From Mycolicibacterium parafortuitum (GTDB lineage Bacteria; Actinomycetota; Actinomycetes; Mycobacteriales; Mycobacteriaceae), in NCBI RefSeq assembly GCF_002086815.1, contig NZ_MVID01000009.1, forward strand, positions 62,001-126,000: DNA of 64,000 bases. Reading direction: 5' to 3'. A program made the translations under genes and the position numbers. Shown here in pieces: positions 51,143 to 59,096 of the stretch. The notes under the pieces were generated by a model that made no database searches, had not been told where the DNA came from, and saw nothing but the letters and a program-made list of their open reading frames with translations. Each line of letters begins with the position of its first letter. Within the stretch, counting starts at the first letter, position 1.

Positions 51143-52036
51143 TCAGCCCGGCTCGGCGACGGCACCCGTCATCGAGGGCGACATCGCGCGGGGGTCACGC
51201 GGCGACCACGCGTCATTGCTCACCCCGAGCAGGAATCGCTCGACGAAGAGATTGAACAGTGCGGGCTCCTCAATGTTCGACACATGCCCGGTGCGCGGCA
51301 GGATGGCCAGTCCCGCACGGGGAATCGTGCGCTTGAGCATCAGGTCGGCCTCGAGGACACCGTTGTCCTCGTCACCGGCGATGATCAGTATCGGCGGTTC
51401 GCACCTGCTCAGCTGTTCAGTCATCTCGAACAACAGCGGCCGTGGGATTTGGACGTTGCGCATCGTGAGTGCGGCACCTAGCGGATGATGCTCGGCGAGA
51501 ATGCCGACGTGCTCGGCGTGACCGCGCGGATCCTTGGCCTGGAATTGCACGCGGGCCGGACCTACGCCGTACCACTTGGACAACGCCTCCGAACCCTCCG
51601 TCTCGAAGGCGTGGGCGACGACGGCCGATTCTGCGCGGAAGGTCGGATTTCGCGCAGGATCAGCGCCGTACCCACATCCGGCAACCACGGCCCCGATGCA
51701 GCGGTGCGGCTCACGCAAGGCGAAGTGCAGGGCCGCGAATCCACCCATCGAGTTGCCCACCACATAAGCCTTGTCCACACCTAGCGCGTCGAGAACCGCA
51801 ACGATGTCGTCCGCCGCTCGCGCCTGCCCGTAATGAGCGGATTCGATGGGTACATCAGACGGCGGAAATCCTCTGGCCGCATAGGTGATACACCGGTACC
51901 ACCGCGAGAAGTGCCGCATCTGCGGTTCCCAAGAGCGATGGTCCCCGCCGAACTCGTGCACGAAGACGATGGGGACGCCGGTTCCCGCCTCTTCGTAGTA
52001 GAGGCGGTAACCATCGTCGGTCGGTGCATACGGCAT
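51143..52036 (-). CDS. Alpha/beta hydrolase (enol-lactonase/MhpC-like)
   Basis: A 297-residue alpha/beta hydrolase. The oxyanion motif is VFVHEFGGDHRSWEPQM (about 24-40), the nucleophile elbow YVVGNSMGGFAALHFALREP (about 95-114, GNSMG Ser), Asp in LIIAGDEDNGVLEADL (about 222-237) and His in RTGHVSNIEEPALFNLFVER (about 250-269). Relatives cleave lactones or C-C bonds after ring opening (3-oxoadipate enol-lactonase, MhpC), which would fit a ring-degradation cluster. It begins 7 nt after the SDR stop. The last about 25 residues are Pro/Ser-rich. Confidence 0.87.
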   Translation of the reverse strand: MPYAPTDDGYRLYYEEAGTGVPIVFVHEFGGDHRSWEPQMRHFSRWYRCITYAARGFPPSDVPIESAHYGQARAADDIVAVLDALGVDKAYVVGNSMGGFAALHFALREPHRCIGAVVAGCGYGADPARNPTFRAESAVVAHAFETEGSEALSKWYGVGPARVQFQAKDPRGHAEHVGILAEHHPLGAALTMRNVQIPRPLLFEMTEQLSRCEPPILIIAGDEDNGVLEADLMLKRTIPRAGLAILPRTGHVSNIEEPALFNLFVERFLLGVSNDAWSPRDPRAMSPSMTGAVAEPG

Positions 52037-52043
52037 CGCAGGT

Positions 52044-52841
52044 TCAGCGCTCCATGAGCGGCTTGCGCTGACCACCGTCGATCGGGATGTGCGCGCCGTG
52101 CAACGTCGGTGCGAGGTCGGAGGCAAGGAACGCCACCAGCGACGCGACCTCTTCGGGCTGCGTGATCTGGCCGACCGGGATGGACAGTTCCGCGCGGCGC
52201 CGGGCCTCGGCCTGATCCACCCCCATATCCCGTGCGAAGGCCTTCTCCAAGGTGTCCCAGCGGTCGGTGTCGACCGGGCCCGGATTGACGGTGTTGACAC
52301 GGATACCTTTGGGACCGTACTGGTCTGCAATGGACGACGCGAAGTTCAGGTCTGCGGCGTTGGCAGCGCCTGCCGTCATTTCCCAGAAACTGGGCTTGAG
52401 GCCGTCGTTGCCCACGACCAGGATGATCGCACCCGATCCGGCTTTCACCATGTGCGGCACCACGGCGCGCACCGACCGGACATAGCCCATGAACTTCAGG
52501 CCCAGGCTCTCCATCCACTGCTCGTCGGTGAGTTCCTCCAGGAGGCCACCAGGAGAGCTTCCCGCGCAGGTCACCAGGATATCGATCGACCCTAGAGCAT
52601 CGAGTGTCTCTGCCACGCAACGGTTCACGTCGGAGGTGACGCTCATGTCCCCCGTCAGCGGCACGATCTTGCGGCCGGTCGAGTCGGCAATCTCCTTGGC
52701 GGTTGCCTGCACGTCGGCCGCCGTGCGTGCGGTGATCGCGACGTCGACCCCCTCGTTGGCCAGCTGCAAGGCGACCGCACGACCGATGCCTTTACTCGCA
52801 CCTGTGACGAGCGCGGTTTTGCCTGTGAGATTGAGTTCCAT
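52044..52841 (-). CDS. Atypical short-chain dehydrogenase lacking YxxxK
   Basis: A 265-residue SDR-fold protein. It has the coenzyme motif TGASKGIG (about 13-20), CAGSSPGG in the NNAG position (about 90) and a normal C-terminal VNTVNPGPVDTDRW. The active-site region reads VVGNDGLKPSFWEMTAGAAN followed by AADLNFASSIADQYG, so the usual Tyr-x-x-x-Lys is absent. Some SDR-like subfamilies do have this substitution and the reaction is unclear. AAGGGA lies 6 nt before the ATG. It probably binds NAD(P) but may not be a normal dehydrogenase. Confidence 0.85.
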   Translation of the reverse strand: MELNLTGKTALVTGASKGIGRAVALQLANEGVDVAITARTAADVQATAKEIADSTGRKIVPLTGDMSVTSDVNRCVAETLDALGSIDILVTCAGSSPGGLLEELTDEQWMESLGLKFMGYVRSVRAVVPHMVKAGSGAIILVVGNDGLKPSFWEMTAGAANAADLNFASSIADQYGPKGIRVNTVNPGPVDTDRWDTLEKAFARDMGVDQAEARRRAELSIPVGQITQPEEVASLVAFLASDLAPTLHGAHIPIDGGQRKPLMER

Positions 52842-52867
52842 CGAGATCCCTTCTGATTGGTGATATT

Positions 52868-52877
52868 TGATATACCA
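52868..52877 (-). promoter_or_regulatory. GntR-type operator before the SDR gene
   Basis: TGATATACCA on the plus strand lies 27 nt upstream of the SDR ATG. In gene orientation the stretch GTATGGTATATCAAATAT matches GTATGATATACCAAATCT (before the CoA ligase) in 15 of 18 positions. It provides an internal promoter/operator inside the minus-strand cluster. Confidence 0.65.
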
Positions 52878-52890
52878 TACAGCGCGATTG

Positions 52891-53583
52891 TCAGTTTCGC
52901 GCTGGAACTGCGCCGGAAAAGTTCTGCCGGTTGAGGTCGCGCTCCGCTCGCAGTCGAACGATGAGCTCCGGCATGGACGAGATCTGCTTGATTCGGGCGA
53001 CCGCGCTGCGATCAAGAGCTGCAAGGCCTTTCAGGACGTTGCCCGCTGCCTCATCGGGAGACTCCGAGACTTCGTCGGCCAATCCGTACTCGACTGCTTG
53101 CGCCGCGGGGAGCCATCGCTGCGTCAGCATCAGCGATAGCGCTCGGCCACGGCCGACCAGGTCGGGCAGTACCCACGCCCCGACGGCCAATCCGTGTGCC
53201 GGGCCGGCCCACTTCCAGGCCGCATTCGGACCGGCGATGCGCAGGTCGGCGGCCGTCGCCAACTGCGCGCCCCCGCCCACTGCTGGTCCGTCAACCACCG
53301 CGACGACGACACCGGGACGGGTGACGATGTTCTCGTAGAGCCCATAGAGGCGATCGCTGACTTCTCTTCGCTCGGCATCATCGATCCGAAGATCAGCTCC
53401 GCTGCAAAACATTCCGTTCGTCTGACTGCGAAGGACGACCGAGGCTGACGGGTCAGCATCGAGCGCGGTGGTGATCGACTCGATGGTCGCCAACCGTATC
53501 GAGTTGCGCCGGTGCGGCGTGTTGAGGCTGACCACGGTGGCACCATGCGGTCCCGCGGCCACGACGACGCCGGAGTCGTTCAT
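52891..53583 (-). CDS. Crotonase-family protein with substituted catalytic glutamates
   Basis: A 230-residue enoyl-CoA hydratase/isomerase-fold protein, shorter than the about 255 norm. The oxyanion hole is formed by NGMFCSGADLRI (about 57-68) and VVDGPAVGGGAQLATAADLR (about 96-115). In hydratases the second motif is GGGxELA; here Gln replaces Glu (GGGAQLA). The second catalytic Glu region reads WAGPAHGLAVGA, again without Glu. It is therefore unlikely to be a standard hydratase; isomerase, thioester hydrolase or lyase activity is possible. The ATG overlaps the dehydrogenase stop (ATGA). Confidence 0.85.
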   Translation of the reverse strand: MNDSGVVVAAGPHGATVVSLNTPHRRNSIRLATIESITTALDADPSASVVLRSQTNGMFCSGADLRIDDAERREVSDRLYGLYENIVTRPGVVVAVVDGPAVGGGAQLATAADLRIAGPNAAWKWAGPAHGLAVGAWVLPDLVGRGRALSLMLTQRWLPAAQAVEYGLADEVSESPDEAAGNVLKGLAALDRSAVARIKQISSMPELIVRLRAERDLNRQNFSGAVPARN

Positions 53584-54749
53584 GCGAAGGCTGCCAAGCC
53601 GGTCAGACCTTTCCCGATGATCAGGGCGTGGACTTCCTCGGTCCCCTCGTAGGTCAGCACCGACTCCAGGTTCGTCATATGTCGGATGACCGGATACTCG
53701 AGACTGATCCCATTGGCTCCCAATATCGTTCGCGCTGTGCGGCAGATCTCGATGGCTGTGCGCACGTTCGCGAGTTTCCCGATGCTTATCTGGTCAGGCT
53801 TCAGCCCACCGGAATCCTTCAGCCTCCCGAGATGCAGCGCCAGGGTGAGCCCCTGGCTCATGCGCACCGCCATGTCGGCGAACTTGTGCTGGGTGAGCTG
53901 GAACCCGGCGATCGGTTTACCGAACTGGGTGCGGTCGCCCGCGTAGGCCAGCGCGGCCTCGAAGGATGCCCGACCCGCGCCGAGGGCACCAAAAAGGATT
54001 CCGAATCTCGCCTCGTTGAGACACGAGAGTGGCCCCCGAATGCCGACCACCCCCGGCAGCACCGCCTCGGCGGGGAGACGGACGTCGTCGAAGACCAGTT
54101 CCCCGGTCGACGATGCCCGCAGCGACATCTTGTGATGGATCTCGCGTTGTTCGAAGCCCGCCGTGCCGCTCGGCACGACGAACCCTCGGATCCCTTCGTC
54201 GGTGCGTGCCCATACCACGGCCACGTCGGCGATTGAGCCGTTGGTGATCCAGGTTTTCGTTCCGTTGAGGATCCAGTCCGCACCGTCCCTGCGCGCGGCC
54301 GTGCGCATCGATGCCGGATCGGAACCGCTGTCAGGTTCCGTCAGCCCGAAACATCCGATGAGCTCCCCCGCAGCCATGCCCGGAAGCCATTGTTCACGTT
54401 GCTCTTCGGACCCATAGGCTCTGATCGGGAACATCGCTAGCGATCCCTGCACGGAGACAAATGAGCGCAGACCCGAATCACCTGCCTCCAGTTCCAGACA
54501 GGCCAGCCCGTACGCCGTCGCCGAGGTGGCCGCGCAACCATACCCTTCCAGGTGCATCCCGAGCAGACCGATCTCACCGAGTGGTTTGGCAAGTTCTCGT
54601 GCCGGGAACCTGGCTTCCTCGAACCATTCGGCGATCTCGTCCAGGACCGCTGATTTGACGAAACTGCGCACTGATTCGGTGATCGCCTTTTCGTCGTCGC
54701 TCAACATTGCTCCGAGATCGATGGGGTCCGCGGCGGAGAGTGCGGTCAT
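53580..54749 (-). CDS. Glutaryl-CoA dehydrogenase-like acyl-CoA dehydrogenase
   Basis: A 389-residue flavoprotein that matches glutaryl-CoA dehydrogenases (GCDH) across its length. The substrate-carboxylate Arg and Ser of GCDH are present in LEAGDSGLRSFVSVQGSLAM (about 92-111), FAD/substrate motifs are CFGLTEPDSGSDPASMRTAA and TKTWITNGSIADVAVVWART, and the catalytic Glu is in SVLTYEGTEEVHALIIGKGL (about 362-381). GCDH oxidises glutaryl-CoA to crotonyl-CoA and CO2, passing electrons to ETF. The residues support a C5 dicarboxyl-CoA substrate, perhaps a derivative. It overlaps its neighbours on both sides (4 nt). Confidence 0.9.
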   Translation of the reverse strand: MTALSAADPIDLGAMLSDDEKAITESVRSFVKSAVLDEIAEWFEEARFPARELAKPLGEIGLLGMHLEGYGCAATSATAYGLACLELEAGDSGLRSFVSVQGSLAMFPIRAYGSEEQREQWLPGMAAGELIGCFGLTEPDSGSDPASMRTAARRDGADWILNGTKTWITNGSIADVAVVWARTDEGIRGFVVPSGTAGFEQREIHHKMSLRASSTGELVFDDVRLPAEAVLPGVVGIRGPLSCLNEARFGILFGALGAGRASFEAALAYAGDRTQFGKPIAGFQLTQHKFADMAVRMSQGLTLALHLGRLKDSGGLKPDQISIGKLANVRTAIEICRTARTILGANGISLEYPVIRHMTNLESVLTYEGTEEVHALIIGKGLTGLAAFA

Positions 54750-56110
54750 TGGTCACCTTTCGGTTGTGCAGTGAACTCTTCGATAGTCAGCGCCGTTCGT
54801 ACGCAGGCGTCTTCGCGATCGGGCGGCGCCATGATTTGGACGCCCGCAGGTAGCCGGCGCGGCGTGGACGCGGGTACAGACAGCGCCGGGATTCCGGCCA
54901 CCGCAGCCCAAGCCGTGAAGCGGGTGAGGGCAGCATCGACATGTTCGTTGCGTCCACCGATGCCGATGGTGGTCGCCGGCCGTTTGGGAGCGACGCAGGG
55001 GCAGGTCGGGGTCAGCATCACGTCGAGGCGGTGTCGGGCGAAAAGCTCGGAAGTCTGCACTTTCACGGCGGCGGCGGCGCGATCCACTACGTCGGTGGCC
55101 GTGGCGAATTCGGCACCCAGGGTCAGAAGCGCGCGAGCCTCGGGCCCGTGTCCCCGCGGATCACGGCGCACCTCGTCTCCGTACAGGGTGTCTGCGGAGA
55201 TCAGCATGCGCAGCAGCGAGACACTCGCCGTCACACGCGGTAGGGCTGTGTCGATCTCGATCAGTTCCGCACCGGCCTCGGCGAGGAGCACCAGGGTTGC
55301 CTCGTACGCCGCCGCCACGTCGGTGGTCAGCCGACCGGTTCGTGCGAGGACGCCGATCCGCTGGTCGCGGATGCCGCCGGCAGCAGGCACGACCGCCCGA
55401 GCAGCGAGGATTTCAAACAGCATCGCGGCAGTCTCGACATCGGCGGCGATCGGTCCGACCACATCCTGTTGGGCTGCCAGCGCGGTGATCCCCGCGGTTT
55501 CGATCGCACCGTGGGTCGGGCGTAGACCGACGACACCGCACAGTGCAGACGGAATCCGGATCGAACCTCCGGTATCGGTTCCCAACGCAGCCCGGACGGC
55601 TCCTGCCGCGACGACCGCGGCGGATCCACCCGAGGACCCGCCGGTCATCCTCTCGGCGTCGATCGGTCCTGGAAGTGCCGCAGTCGTGACTCCCCAAGCC
55701 ATTTCGTGCATCGCAGTCTTACCAACACACCATCCGCCCGCGCGGGCGAGCACGTCCCAGGCCGGTGCCGACACAACGGGGGTCCGCCACCTCGCTCCTG
55801 GCGTGCCGTTGCGAGTCAGGAAACCGGCGACATCGATGTTGTCCTTCACCGCGATCGCCAGTCCGGCCGGCACACCGTTCTGTTGGCTGTATTGGGCATC
55901 GTCCAGAAGCCAACCGAGTCGACGTGCTTGCGCGAGCTTCTCCGCTTCGGTATGTGCCAGCCTAGGTGCGGCGCTCCTGGTCTCCATTGCGGGCCTCTGC
56001 GGCCAGACTGGCTGCCGTTCACGCTGTATCGCCAGCTCCCGGACGACGTTCAGGCCTCCGCGGCCCCACTCTCGGTACCGCTGCCGGACCACCGATTCGG
56101 CGTCCGTCAT
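54746..56110 (-). CDS. Amidase-signature family amidase
   Basis: A 454-residue amidase with the Lys-cisSer-Ser triad visible: Lys in AIAVKDNIDVAGFLTRNG (about 82-99), cis-Ser in MTGGSSGGSAAVVAAGAVRA (about 153-172), and nucleophile Ser in GTDTGGSIRIPSALCGVVGL (about 175-194). It hydrolyses amide bonds, for example of a carboxamide or lactam intermediate. The extended upstream frame to 56269 is not used; this ATG overlaps the CoA ligase stop (ATGA). It is part of the 57642 to 52891 unit of overlapping genes. Confidence 0.93.
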   Translation of the reverse strand: MTDAESVVRQRYREWGRGGLNVVRELAIQRERQPVWPQRPAMETRSAAPRLAHTEAEKLAQARRLGWLLDDAQYSQQNGVPAGLAIAVKDNIDVAGFLTRNGTPGARWRTPVVSAPAWDVLARAGGWCVGKTAMHEMAWGVTTAALPGPIDAERMTGGSSGGSAAVVAAGAVRAALGTDTGGSIRIPSALCGVVGLRPTHGAIETAGITALAAQQDVVGPIAADVETAAMLFEILAARAVVPAAGGIRDQRIGVLARTGRLTTDVAAAYEATLVLLAEAGAELIEIDTALPRVTASVSLLRMLISADTLYGDEVRRDPRGHGPEARALLTLGAEFATATDVVDRAAAAVKVQTSELFARHRLDVMLTPTCPCVAPKRPATTIGIGGRNEHVDAALTRFTAWAAVAGIPALSVPASTPRRLPAGVQIMAPPDREDACVRTALTIEEFTAQPKGDQ

Positions 56111-57642
56111 ACCAGCGACTTCAGTTGATTTCGCTGCACCTTGCCCATCGAGGTTCGGGGCAGGGAGTCGACGAGCGTGATCTTCTTCGGGCACTTGAAC
56201 GACATGAGCCGTTCCCGGCAGTACGCGGTGAGTTCCGCGCTGTCGATATCGCTGCGGAGCACCACCCACGCGGCCACCGCTTCTCCCCAGTAGGGGTCGG
56301 GCAGTCCGGCCACCGCGGCCTCCTTCACGGCGGGATGGCCAGCCAGGACCTCTTCGACCTCTCGCGGTGACACGTTCATCCCGCCGCTGACGATGATCTC
56401 CTTACGTCTGCCGGTGATGATCAGTGCCCCGTCGCCGGTGATTTGCCCCAGATCCCCTGTCCTGAACCAGTTGTCGTTGAAGAATGCTTGCTTTGTCGCA
56501 TCGGGATCATTGAGGTAACCCGAGAACACCTGCGGACCCCTCAAGACGATCTCCCCGTCGTCACCCGGGGCGACGTCGCGCCCTTCCGCGTCGGCGAGCC
56601 GCATCTCGACTCCGGGCAGCGGGTACCCGACAACGCCCGGCCGCCGCGGTCCGTCATAGAGGTTCGAGACATCCAGTCCTGACTCCGTGAGGCCGTACCG
56701 TTCCACCGGTGTGAGGCCGAGGCGCTCTTGTATCCGCTCAAACAACGCCTCGGACAAGGGCGCCGAACCCGAGGTCGCCAGTCGCAACGAGGCCAGCTCG
56801 GCGGCAACGTTGCCCGGCAGATCGACGAGCCGTTGGTAGATGGTGGGCACCGCGAACAGAACCGTCGCGCGTTCGGTGCGGATCGTGTCTACCAGTGTGC
56901 GCGGATCAAAGGTCGCTAGCACGCGCGCACTGGATCCGGCGATCAACGTGGCGTGGATCGCGCCGAGGCCGTGCTGGTGATACAGCGGTAACGCGTGGAC
57001 CAACCGGTCGTCGGCGCTCCACCGCCACGCTCGCATAACGCCCCGTATCGAGGACAACAGCATTGAATGCGTGAGCGGCACACCTTTCGGCGCGCCGGTC
57101 GTGCCCGAAGTGAAGGCGATGAGCGCGACATCCCCGGCGTCAGGACCCGAACCCGTCGTCGGACTGCTTGATCGCGCGGCATTCGCCAACGATGCGAGCG
57201 CCACCTGCGGGATCCCGCCCGGCGCTGCACCGTCGGTGATGGCGAGCTCGGCCCCGGAGCTGTCGACGATGACGCGGAACTCCGGCGCTGTCAGCGCGCT
57301 GCTGGCCAACACGATCGGAGCGCCGACGGTGAGCAACCCCAGGTAGGCGCACAACCATGCTCCCGAGGGGGCCGCCCGCAGAATGACGGGGCGGCCCGCG
57401 ACGACCCCGTCGGCGACCAATGCGCTCGCCCAGCGACCGGCGGTTTCCAGAAGTTCGGCCAAGGTGTACTCGTCGTCGCCGACAGCAAGTGTGGACTGCG
57501 GGTGCGACTGCGCTCCCGCTGCGAACGCTTGGGGCAGTGAGCCTTCCGTCAGCTCCTCAAGGAGGTGCGCGGCGGACTCGATGGCAGGGTCATGCGCGCG
57601 CCAGCAGGCCAGGGTTGAATCGTCTGCGTGTAGGCCACCCAT
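56107..57642 (-). CDS. Acyl-CoA synthetase (AMP-binding)
   Basis: A 511-residue ANL-superfamily ligase. AMP-binding motif A3 is IAFTSGTTGAPKGVPLTHSM (about 155-174), A5 is VERYGLTESGLDVSN (about 318-332), A7/8 GDLGQITGDGALIITGRRKE (about 398-417), and the catalytic Lys is in LPRTSMGKVQRNQ (about 493-505). The N-terminal 40 residues are extra. It activates a carboxylic acid to the CoA thioester using ATP. It is the first gene of the minus-strand unit; its promoter/operator lies 7 nt before the ATG, so the transcript is almost leaderless and no Shine-Dalgarno is present. Confidence 0.93.
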   Translation of the reverse strand: MGGLHADDSTLACWRAHDPAIESAAHLLEELTEGSLPQAFAAGAQSHPQSTLAVGDDEYTLAELLETAGRWASALVADGVVAGRPVILRAAPSGAWLCAYLGLLTVGAPIVLASSALTAPEFRVIVDSSGAELAITDGAAPGGIPQVALASLANAARSSSPTTGSGPDAGDVALIAFTSGTTGAPKGVPLTHSMLLSSIRGVMRAWRWSADDRLVHALPLYHQHGLGAIHATLIAGSSARVLATFDPRTLVDTIRTERATVLFAVPTIYQRLVDLPGNVAAELASLRLATSGSAPLSEALFERIQERLGLTPVERYGLTESGLDVSNLYDGPRRPGVVGYPLPGVEMRLADAEGRDVAPGDDGEIVLRGPQVFSGYLNDPDATKQAFFNDNWFRTGDLGQITGDGALIITGRRKEIIVSGGMNVSPREVEEVLAGHPAVKEAAVAGLPDPYWGEAVAAWVVLRSDIDSAELTAYCRERLMSFKCPKKITLVDSLPRTSMGKVQRNQLKSLV

Positions 57643-57648
57643 GAGATT

Positions 57649-57668
57649 TGGTATATCATACTTGGTAC
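57649..57668 (-). promoter_or_regulatory. GntR-type operator with embedded -10, catabolic operon
   Basis: TGGTATATCATACTTGGTAC is the exact reverse complement of 42433-42452. Read on the minus strand it contains TATGAT (57655-57660) as -10 and the palindrome. The start codon at 57642 is 12 nt after the -10, so a nearly leaderless mRNA is predicted. Confidence 0.75.
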
Positions 57669-58058
57669 TTCATCGTTGGCTGGCGGACGGAATCGCCGGA
57701 CTACAGGCGTGGGCCACATCGTCGGCGCGGCGGGACTGTGTGCACAGCTTCGTGACCCCGGCCCTAAGGGGCGGCGACAGCACCAACGATATGACCACAG
57801 TCCGAGTTCGCTGCGGGAAGACAAGCGGTGGCGTCCTTCGAGACGTTCGAGCGCCGCGTAGCCCGAGCAAATCGGTGATCGTGCCGGATGGCTGCTGCGC
57901 CGCCTCACCAGCAGTTGACCTAATTGATTACTTCCGTCGCGTGGATCTTGCCGGTGGCCACGCTTTTATGCATCCTGGCCGCACGAGCGAAGCATCCAAA
58001 GACGTCCTTGTTCAACTGATCCTGCTGGTCTGTCGGCGGCATCTTCACCCAATTCGAG
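57669..58058. other. 390-nt intergenic region upstream of the oxidase remnant
   Basis: It separates the CoA ligase promoter from the remnant and TetR gene. No ORF has a recognisable protein or ribosome site; a long plus-strand ORF starting at 57383 is mainly antisense to the CoA ligase. Possibly decayed DNA of the oxidase gene whose end lies at 58059-58388. Confidence 0.45.
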
Positions 58059-58388
58059 GTGATGCAGCAGATGGGGCACCGTCGAACTTCTAGGACCTCC
58101 GCCGGCGCCCTCACCTCGGTCCCGGGAGCATATCTTCTCCACGCCGTCGGACTGGCCGCTGACGACCACTCACGCGCGGCAACCGACGATCTGCTCGCCC
58201 GAATACAAAGCACCGCGGCACCTGTCGACATCGGCATGGCAGCGGCCCCGTTTGCCGAAGGCCGCGTTGAGATCCCCGACGGGTTACCGATGGAAGCCCT
58301 GCAGCGCCTGGCGGCGATCCGTGCCGCGGTCGACCCTCAAGCTCGCATCCTGCCGACGCGGCTCATGGGTGGCGCCACCTGTGCATGA
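58059..58388 (+). pseudogene. C-terminal remnant of a FAD-linked (BBE-type) oxidase
   Basis: The reading frame resembles the end of BBE/FAD_binding_4 oxidoreductases: a helical YLLHAVGLAADDHSRAATDD and the terminal LPMEALQRLAAIRAAVDPQA, close to the usual R-x-x-A-x-DP motif that closes such proteins. The FAD-binding N terminus is absent and no start site is evident. Its TGA overlaps the TetR ATG (ATGA), so an intact oxidase gene once may have been coupled to that regulator. Confidence 0.5.
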
Positions 58389-59080
58389 GATCCTTGGTCA
58401 TGCCCATCGATTCCGCACCCACAGCGCGACGTCGCCCCCGCGCTCTTCGCAGCGACGCTGTGGCCAACCGCGAGAAGATCCTCACGGTGGCGGCCGAATT
58501 GATTTCGCAGCGTGGGCCCCACGTGCCCCTGGCTGAGATCGCGGAGGCCGCCGGCGTCGGCGTCGGCACGCTGTACCGCGGTTGGTCCGACCGTGTCGCG
58601 CTTCTGCATACGCTCGAGCACCGAGCCTACGATCAGCTGATAGCGATACTTGATCGCATCGAGGACGCGGGACAGACCGGCGCCGATGCGGTAGAGACCT
58701 ACCTTCACGAATCCTTGAACCTCGGCGATCAGCTCGTACTGCCGTTGCGCGGAGCTCCTCCCTTGTTCGACAAGGACGCAATTGCCGCCCGCGCACGCAT
58801 TTTCGCCGCGGTGGAACGGTTTCTCGACGACGGCAAACGCAACGGCAACGTGCGCGTCGACGTCCACGCGTCCGATGTCGTCTATTGCGCGTCCCAGATC
58901 ACGAATCCGGCGCCCGACACGCCTGCGTTGCAGAAGCTCGCACGCCGCCACATAGCGCTGTTCGTCCACTCGATCCGCTCGCCGGCAGACCAGCCGCTCG
59001 CCGAGTCTGCGGTAAGCCCGCGAGATATCGAGAAATCGCTCGCCAAACGCGCATCGCGCTTCGGCAAACCCGACCACTGA
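58385..59080 (+). CDS. TetR-family transcriptional regulator
   Basis: A 231-residue TetR protein. The HTH (about 26-72) reads NREKILTVAAELISQRGPHV, PLAEIAEAAGVGVGTLYRGW and SDRVALLHTLEHRAY. The C-terminal ligand domain is helical (TYLHESLNLGDQLVLPLRGA, RIFAAVERFLDDGKRNGN). The C terminus is longer than usual, with a basic tail. An alternative ATG lies at 58400. It is convergent with the OYE/SDR operon (17 nt after its stop), and probably regulates that operon or the degraded oxidase. Confidence 0.9.
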   Translation: MRSLVMPIDSAPTARRRPRALRSDAVANREKILTVAAELISQRGPHVPLAEIAEAAGVGVGTLYRGWSDRVALLHTLEHRAYDQLIAILDRIEDAGQTGADAVETYLHESLNLGDQLVLPLRGAPPLFDKDAIAARARIFAAVERFLDDGKRNGNVRVDVHASDVVYCASQITNPAPDTPALQKLARRHIALFVHSIRSPADQPLAESAVSPRDIEKSLAKRASRFGKPDH

Positions 59081-59096
59081 AGAGCCGCGGCGCTGA

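Noticed and set aside
57383..58093. 236-codon plus-strand ORF
   Set aside because: Half of it is antisense to the CoA ligase and residue composition is shadow-like.
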